A stretch of 64,000 nt of DNA. Origin: Nitrospina sp052156635 (GTDB taxonomy: Bacteria; Nitrospinota; Nitrospinia; Nitrospinales; Nitrospinaceae). The stretch's first letter is position 1. Each line of letters begins with the position of its first letter. The notes under the pieces are model-generated. The model was given only the letters and a program-made list of their open reading frames with translations, did not search any database and had not been told where the DNA came from. Below are positions 59,021-64,000 of the stretch, piece by piece. Both the position numbers and the translations under genes were made by a program. The stretch is from the NCBI RefSeq assembly GCF_052156635.1, contig NZ_JBQKUO010000001.1, positions 933,447 through 997,446 on the forward strand, in the 5' to 3' direction.

Positions 59021-60220
59021 TCAGCCCAAAGTGGCGAGCGCCTTCTGAATCCGGTCCAGGCCTTCTTCGATGTTCTGGAGGGAGGTGGCGAAGGACAGGC
59101 GCTGGTTGGCGTCGGCGCCGAAGGCGATGCCCGGCACCACGGCGACTTTCGCTTCTTCCAACAGAAAGTCGGCGATGTCCAGCGATCCGTTCAGCGTCTT
59201 GCCCTTGTGGGTCCTGCCGTAGTACGCGGAGAAATCCGGGAAGCTGTAGAAACTCCCCACCGGCTTGTAACATTTCACTCCATCGATCGCCGCATAGCGG
59301 TCCATCAGCACATTGCGCCGCTGGGTGAAGGCATCGACCATGCTGGCGATCGCCGTCTCCGTTTTGGCTCCGGTGAGCGCTTCCACGCACGCCGCCTGCG
59401 CGATGGAGGTGGGGTTCGACGTGCTCTGCCCCTGGATTTTGTTCACGGCTTTCACGATGTCCGTTTCCGCCGCGAGGTAACCGATGCGCCAGCCGGTCAT
59501 GGCGAAGCACTTCGACGCGCCGTTGATGACGACGGTGTTCTTCTTCATCTCTTCGCTGAACGACGCGATGCTCACGTGCTCGAAGCCGTCGAACACGATC
59601 TTCTCGTAGATCTCATCCGACACCACAATCAGTTTGTTCTTGAGCGCGACCTCCGCCAGCGCTTCCAGCTCGGCGCGCGTGTAGGCGGAGCCGGTCGGGT
59701 TCGACGGACTGTTGATGATGATCGCGCGCGTGTTCGGCGTGACGGCGGCCTGCAACTGCTCGGGCGTGATCTTGAAATCGTTGCTCTGCTCGGTCTCGAC
59801 GATCACCGGCGTTGCGTCGGAAAGCGTCACCATCTCCGGGTACGAAACCCAGTAAGGCGCGGGCACGATGACTTCATCGCCCTTGTCCCACAGCACCATC
59901 GCCAGGTTGTAGAACGAATGCTTGGCGCCGCAGGAAACGATGATCTGCTCGCGTGAGTAGGCGAGCCCGTTGTCGCGCTTGAATTTTTCGATGATGGCGT
60001 CTTTCAGTTTGTCGGTGCCGCCGACGGGCGTGTAGTACGTGTCGTTGTTGTGGATGGCGTCGATCGCCGCTTGCTTGATGTTCTCCGGCGTGCCGAAGTC
60101 GGGTTCTCCTGCGCCGAAGCCGATCACGTTGTCGCCCTGCGCCGACATGGCTTTGGCCTTGGCGGTGATGGCGAGGGTCATGGACGGTTTGATGTTCTGG
60201 ATGCGTTGCGAGAACTTCAT
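59021..60220 (-). CDS. Pyridoxal-phosphate aminotransferase, class I (aspartate type)
   Basis: This 399-residue protein has the aspartate aminotransferase I-beta features: GFGAGEPDFGTPENIK at the start, INSPSNPTGSAYTRAEL, VSDEIYEKIVFDG and the PLP lysine in NGASKCFAMTGWRIGY (Lys237). It probably makes aspartate from oxaloacetate and glutamate. It overlaps coaD by four bases (its ATG lies in the coaD stop). Confidence 0.93.
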   Translation of the reverse strand: MKFSQRIQNIKPSMTLAITAKAKAMSAQGDNVIGFGAGEPDFGTPENIKQAAIDAIHNNDTYYTPVGGTDKLKDAIIEKFKRDNGLAYSREQIIVSCGAKHSFYNLAMVLWDKGDEVIVPAPYWVSYPEMVTLSDATPVIVETEQSNDFKITPEQLQAAVTPNTRAIIINSPSNPTGSAYTRAELEALAEVALKNKLIVVSDEIYEKIVFDGFEHVSIASFSEEMKKNTVVINGASKCFAMTGWRIGYLAAETDIVKAVNKIQGQSTSNPTSIAQAACVEALTGAKTETAIASMVDAFTQRRNVLMDRYAAIDGVKCYKPVGSFYSFPDFSAYYGRTHKGKTLNGSLDIADFLLEEAKVAVVPGIAFGADANQRLSFATSLQNIEEGLDRIQKALATLG

Positions 60221-60705
60221 AGCGGTTTGACCTTTGTGAATCCTTTCAGCACGGCTTTGGGAACCATCTTGCTCACATCGCCGCCGTGCTTGGCGATTTC
60301 CTTGACGAAACTCGAACTCAAAAACGAAAACTCCTGGCTCGGGATCATGAACACCGTTTCCAGTTTGTCATTGAGGTTGCGGTTCATCAATCCCATCTGC
60401 AACTCGTACTCGAAATCGGAGACGGCGCGCAGACCCTTGACGATGATCAACGCCTTTTTGCCGTCGGCGAACTCCGTCAGCAGACTGCCGAAGGGATGGA
60501 CCACAATATTATCGTACTTCTTCACCGCGTCCTGGATGAAGGCGACACGGTCTTCCACCGTGAACAGCGGATTCTTTTTCGGGTTCAGGGCGACGGCCAC
60601 GATCAGTTTGTCGCACAGGCACAGGGCGCGCTTCATGATGTCGAGGTGCCCGTTGGTGACCGGGTCAAACGTGCCCGGGTATATGGCGATGCGTGGTCGT
60701 CTCAT
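60217..60705 (-). CDS. coaD: Phosphopantetheine adenylyltransferase
   Basis: This 162-residue protein has the nucleotidyltransferase start IAIYPGTFDPVTNGHLDI (with the HxGH-like NGHLDI), ALIIVKGLRAVSDFEYE, and SSFVKEIAKHGGDVS. It makes dephospho-CoA, the fourth step of CoA synthesis. It is the first gene of a two-gene operon with the aminotransferase. Confidence 0.96.
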   Translation of the reverse strand: MRRPRIAIYPGTFDPVTNGHLDIMKRALCLCDKLIVAVALNPKKNPLFTVEDRVAFIQDAVKKYDNIVVHPFGSLLTEFADGKKALIIVKGLRAVSDFEYELQMGLMNRNLNDKLETVFMIPSQEFSFLSSSFVKEIAKHGGDVSKMVPKAVLKGFTKVKPL

Positions 60706-60860
60706 CGACAGAAAGGGGAGTTGAAAAAGTGGGGATTATAACTGCAATCCCGGCACGGGTGAAAGCCAAATCCACCCCCCGTCCGAGAAAAAGCGCATTG
60801 GCCCGGCCGAATCCCTGAAAACAACATAGGACACACGCCCCCCATACCAGGAAACAAGGA

Positions 60861-60892
60861 CCCGGTTTCAACCGGGATGTATCCCTATACAT
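60861..60892. repeat. Two adjoining palindromes upstream of coaD
   Basis: CCCGGTTTCAACCGGG at 60861-60876 is directly followed by ATGTATCCCTATACAT at 60877-60892. Both are inverted repeats. They lie about 155 bases before coaD and may be regulator sites. Confidence 0.55.
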
Positions 60893-61376
60893 CAATAGGA
60901 GATCATTTATTAAGTATAGGATTTACAGATTTTTTCTGGTTTTTATGCAGATTATTGATGGATTATTCTTAACTCATTATTTTATTTAGGGTTCGGTCAT
61001 TTTTTTTAGTTTGCAGGCTATTTTTTCTTATCATTTAATAATTTTTTCTGACTTCTTCAAAATGAAATTCCAGGGGGATGGGTGCTAAATGGAATCTGGG
61101 GAAGAATCGGTGATTTGGATTTAAAACATTTATTTTTAAGAGTTTATTAATATCCTGGCCAATGGGAAGCAGATCATGAACTCATTTTTTTATAGGTAAA
61201 ACACCCATTTTTTTGTTTAATTTATTGTTTTTAAAAGGTTTTTTTGTATAATGCGGGAAGACCGCAGCAGGCTGTGGAAAAAGCGAAAATTCAGCCCTGT
61301 TTTTGCCTAATATTTAATCAAATTTTACCCCAGTTTGGGGGCGTAAAATTTTTCAAATAGGCTTAATAAAAAGGGT
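60893..61376. other. Long AT-rich gap upstream of the nxrA promoter
   Basis: No gene is seen. The stretch is rich in T and A tracts, for example at 60960-61040 and 61180-61250, with frequent stops in all frames. It could bend DNA or bind nucleoid proteins. Confidence 0.5.
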
Positions 61377-61405
61377 TTGACAAGGCATTTGGATTTAAGT
61401 ATAAA
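61377..61405 (+). promoter_or_regulatory. Near-consensus sigma-70 promoter for nxrA
   Basis: TTGACA at 61377-61382 and TATAAA at 61400-61405 are separated by exactly 17 bases. A start near 61412 would give a leader of about 370 nt before nxrA. No other gene lies downstream on this strand. Confidence 0.7.
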
Positions 61406-61521
61406 GAAGCATGCACGGATTCCCCAGCACGTTAATTTTGCCCTGGATTGGTGTTTTCGACATGTGGCGAACGGGTCCAAAATTCACATATTCTCCGCAT
61501 TGGAAAAACCGGTTTTCAAAA

Positions 61522-61579
61522 CCTGGTATCTCGTTTCGAGGCTTAAAATAAGGCCGAAACGGGTATCAGGTTTTTTTTT
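61522..61579 (+). terminator. Attenuator-like hairpin with nine T in the nxrA leader
   Basis: The nested stem has CCTG/CAGG at the base, CGTTTC/GAAACG, GGC/GCC and TTA/TAA inside, with internal loops and an AAA loop. The base is directly followed by TTTTTTTTT. It lies between the promoter and nxrA. Confidence 0.55.
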
Positions 61580-61693
61580 GGCCAGGTCTGATTGAGGTTG
61601 GGAAAATTTTACAGGTAAGTTTTTAGTCACTAGGGTCAGAAAACCAATTATCAAAAATCAGGTTTCAGAAATTTAGAAAGGAGGATTTGGTAG

Positions 61694-61716
61694 GGCGGTC
61701 GGCAGGTGAGACCGCC
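61694..61716 (+). promoter_or_regulatory. Leader hairpin close to nxrA
   Basis: GGCGGTC and GACCGCC form a 7-bp stem with a 9-nt loop. A purine-rich AAAGGAGGA lies just before it at 61677-61685 without a usable start codon nearby. It may stabilise or regulate the nxrA mRNA. Confidence 0.45.
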
Positions 61717-61785
61717 GGGGGAAGTTTTATCAGGATACAAGTTCGGTTTTTAAGCCAACTGTTAACCTAAGGGAGGTTTAAGTTT

Positions 61786-64000
61786 ATGCGTTTGAATCGA
61801 AGGAAGTTCTTGCAGGTGAGTGCTGGTGTGGCTTCGGCCATGGCGCTTTCGAGCAAGAGGGTAGGCGCTCAGTTGAAACCCGTTGTGAAGGTTGGGAATC
61901 CCCTGGAGTCCTATCCGGATCGTCGTTGGGAAGAAGTTTATCGCGACCAATATAAGTACGAACGTTCGTTCACGTACTGCTGTTCACCGAACGACACCCA
62001 TCAGTGTCGTGTGCGCGGTTTCGTACGTAACGGCATTCTGATGCGGATCGAGCAGAACTACGATCACCACAAGATTCGCGATCTGTACGGCAACCAGGCG
62101 GACGCAGCGTGGAACCCGCGCATGTGTCTCCGCGGCATGACGTTCCCGCGTCGTGTTTATGGACCGTACCGCAACAAGTATCCGATGTTGCGCGTTGGCT
62201 GGAAGCAGTGGGCCGACGACGGCTTTCCTTATCTGGACAAGGAGAACCGGGAAAAATATAAGTTCACCAGCCGGGGCACGGACGAATTCGTCCGCATGAC
62301 CTGGGACGATACCTTCACTTATCTGGCAAAAGGCCACGTTGCCGTAGGTAAAGCCTACAGCGGTCAGCGCGGTGCCCAGCGCCTGAAGAACGAAGGTTAT
62401 CAGCCTGAGATGATCGAAGCCATGGGCGGATCCGGCCCGCGTACTTTCAAGTATCGCGGCGGCATGGGCCTGCTGGGTGTTGTCGGTAAGTATGGTATCT
62501 ACCGCCTCGCCAACATGGTCGGTCTTCTGGATGCGATCATTCGCGGCCGCGGCCCGGGTCAGGTACTGGGCGGACGCGCATGGTCCAACTACACCTGGCA
62601 TGGTGACCAGGCTCCGGGTCATTCCTGGACGCATGGCATGCAGACTTCCGACATCGACTTCGCCGACCACCGGTATGCGAAGCTGACCATTCAGTGGGGT
62701 AAAAACCTCATTGAGAACAAAATGCCGGAAGCTCACTGGTACACGGAAATCATGGAACGTGGCGGTACGCTGGTAACCGTTTGCCCGGAATACAACCCGC
62801 CTTCCACGAAAGCGGACTACTGGATTCCGTGCCGCGCCGGCGCCTCCGACATTTCCATCTTCCTGGGTTGTGCGAAGATCATCATGGATGAAGGTCTGGT
62901 CGACGTGGAATACGTCAAGGACTACACCGACATGCCGTTGCTGGTCCGCACGGACAACCTGATCCGGTTGCACCCGGACGACTACATCCCCGGTTACAAA
63001 AACCAGCCGTTGCCTAAGGATGGTTTCACGACCAAGTGGATGAAGAACTTCAACCGGGACAAAATGCCGGACTTCGTAGTTTGGGACACCAACACCGACA
63101 AACCGGTCGCCGTAACTCGCGAGGACATTGGCGCGAAGATGCGGAAGAAGAACATCGACCCGGCCCTGGACGGTGTTTATGACATCAAGCTGGTCAGCGG
63201 CAAGACCATCACCGTTATGCCGTTGTACGAGATGTACAAAATCCACCTGAAGGACTACGATCTGGATACGGTTAACCAGATCTCCCATGCCCCGAAGGAT
63301 CTGGTTGTACGTCTGGCACGCGACATCGGTACCATCAAGCCGGTTGAGATTCACTACGGTGAAGGTATCAACCATTACTTCCACGCCACCATGCACAACC
63401 GGGCGTCGTATGTTCCCCTCATGCTGACGGGTAACGTCGGACCGAAAGGTTCCGGTTCCCACACCTGGGCGGGTAACTACAAGGCCGGCAACTACCAGGG
63501 TTCTCACTGGTCGGGACCGGGCTTCGCTTCCATGGTTGCGGAAGATCCCTTCAACCCCGTTCTGGACATCTCCAAGAACGTGGACTGGGCCAATGTTAAA
63601 GGCTACCTGAAGGGTGAGGAAGTTGGTTACTGGGCGCATCGTGACAAGGCTCTGATCGTCAATACCCCGCGGTATGGACGTAAGGTCTTCACGGGCCGCA
63701 CCCATATGCCGACTCCGAGTAAGTTGATCTGGTTTGTCAACGTCAACGTCATCAACAACGCGAAGTGGTTCTACGAGCTGGTGTTCAACACCAACAACAA
63801 CGTAGACATGATCGTGGCTCAGGACATCGAGTTCACCGGTTCCTGCGAATACGCTGACTTTGTATTGGCAGCGAACAGCTGGGCCGAGTTCGAGTCTTAC
63901 GAGATCACTTCGGCGTGTTCGAACCCGTTCCATCAGATCTGGGGCGGCACCGGCATCAAACCGGTATTCGACACGATCGATGACAACCTGATCCACCGCG
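61786..64000 (+). CDS. nxrA: Nitrite oxidoreductase alpha subunit NxrA (partial, runs off the window)
   Basis: GGGAGG lies nine bases before the ATG; 738 codons are seen. NxrA oxidises nitrite to nitrate at a bis-MGD molybdenum centre, with electrons passing to NxrB. A twin-arginine signal (NRRKFLQVSAG, Arg5-Arg6) points to Tat export, so the enzyme faces the periplasm. The N-terminal cluster region has Cys65, Cys66, Asp70, Cys74 and Cys114. The segment NYTWHGDQAPG has Asp274, which I align with the molybdenum ligand of NarG. Molybdopterin-domain stretches such as GGTLVTVCPEYNPPSTKADY and LTGNVGPKGSGSHTWAGNY follow. The family also includes nitrate reductases, but the whole sequence looks like the Nitrospina/Nitrospira type. 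Confidence 0.93.
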   Translation, partial: MRLNRRKFLQVSAGVASAMALSSKRVGAQLKPVVKVGNPLESYPDRRWEEVYRDQYKYERSFTYCCSPNDTHQCRVRGFVRNGILMRIEQNYDHHKIRDLYGNQADAAWNPRMCLRGMTFPRRVYGPYRNKYPMLRVGWKQWADDGFPYLDKENREKYKFTSRGTDEFVRMTWDDTFTYLAKGHVAVGKAYSGQRGAQRLKNEGYQPEMIEAMGGSGPRTFKYRGGMGLLGVVGKYGIYRLANMVGLLDAIIRGRGPGQVLGGRAWSNYTWHGDQAPGHSWTHGMQTSDIDFADHRYAKLTIQWGKNLIENKMPEAHWYTEIMERGGTLVTVCPEYNPPSTKADYWIPCRAGASDISIFLGCAKIIMDEGLVDVEYVKDYTDMPLLVRTDNLIRLHPDDYIPGYKNQPLPKDGFTTKWMKNFNRDKMPDFVVWDTNTDKPVAVTREDIGAKMRKKNIDPALDGVYDIKLVSGKTITVMPLYEMYKIHLKDYDLDTVNQISHAPKDLVVRLARDIGTIKPVEIHYGEGINHYFHATMHNRASYVPLMLTGNVGPKGSGSHTWAGNYKAGNYQGSHWSGPGFASMVAEDPFNPVLDISKNVDWANVKGYLKGEEVGYWAHRDKALIVNTPRYGRKVFTGRTHMPTPSKLIWFVNVNVINNAKWFYELVFNTNNNVDMIVAQDIEFTGSCEYADFVLAANSWAEFESYEITSACSNPFHQIWGGTGIKPVFDTIDDNLIHR

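Noticed and set aside
61377..61595. 72-codon open frame on the plus strand upstream of nxrA
   Set aside because: Its start overlaps the best promoter of the region, it lacks a ribosome-binding site, and it runs through the attenuator-like hairpin.
61687..61770. Possible 27-residue leader peptide from TTG ending just before the nxrA ribosome-binding site
   Set aside because: The AGGAGG lies only one base from the TTG, which is too close for initiation. There is no run of regulatory codons.
61984..63996. 670-codon minus-strand open frame
   Set aside because: It is antisense to nxrA. It is rich in Val, Arg and His and has no signal, motif or ribosome site.

Overview
The window looks like the replication-origin region of a Nitrospina-like nitrite-oxidising bacterium (phylum Nitrospinota). 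The main reason is the last gene (61786 to the window end). It encodes a Tat-exported, molybdopterin type II DMSO-reductase-family catalytic subunit that reads as nitrite oxidoreductase NxrA. The origin assignment rests on dnaA, gyrB, gyrA, two parS sites with parAB, and rsmG. Lipoproteins and an apolipoprotein N-acyltransferase fit a diderm cell.

Region 1 (1-16.9 kb, nearly all on the minus strand) keeps an old origin gene order: dnaA, gyrB, gyrA, a BamD-like lipoprotein, serS, tRNAs, the SRP RNA, dnaX, ybaB and recR. The same SRP RNA-dnaX-ybaB-recR order is known near the origin of Bacillus. All four serine tRNA anticodon types (TGA, GCT, CGA, GGA) lie between serS and the SRP RNA. Between these tRNAs and the SRP RNA sits a decayed pair: a lipoprotein cut off by a TGA from an in-frame GlyGly-CTERM-like tail, and a truncated rhombosortase. 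DnaA-box-like sequences flank dnaA on both sides.

Region 2 (about 17.1-33.0 kb, plus strand except the repressor) is a compact HK97-type phage-like island inserted next to dnaA. It has large terminase, portal, prohead protease, major capsid protein, connector, tail hub and fibre genes, a self-cleaving repressor with two HTH domains, and a sigma-region-4-like regulator. I see no integrase, tape-measure protein, tail tube or endolysin, so it may be a defective or domesticated element.

Region 3 (33-44 kb) holds etfB and etfA separated by about 3.4 kb, a saccharopine-dehydrogenase-like protein, a response regulator and an OsmC protein. Then come rsmG, parS sites, parA, parB, bactofilin and rsmI. 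Region 4 (44-53.6 kb) holds a MinD-like ATPase paired with a membrane L,D-transpeptidase, a HigBA-type toxin-antitoxin, argH, an LptM-like lipoprotein, a DUF484-GAF-GGDEF protein, a GNAT N-acetylglutamate synthase, a lone flagellar rod-type protein and a DnaC-like ATPase. Region 5 (53.6-60.7 kb) holds a lipoprotein with two CycH-like domains, msrA, lnt, a BFD-like [2Fe-2S] protein, a DUF559 nuclease gene between structured repeats, an aminotransferase and coaD. Region 6 is a 1.08-kb AT-rich leader with a near-consensus promoter and an attenuator-like hairpin, ending in nxrA.

Start sites were moved downstream where a Shine-Dalgarno sequence or a signal peptide demanded it. All homology calls are from reading the sequence, without database searches.
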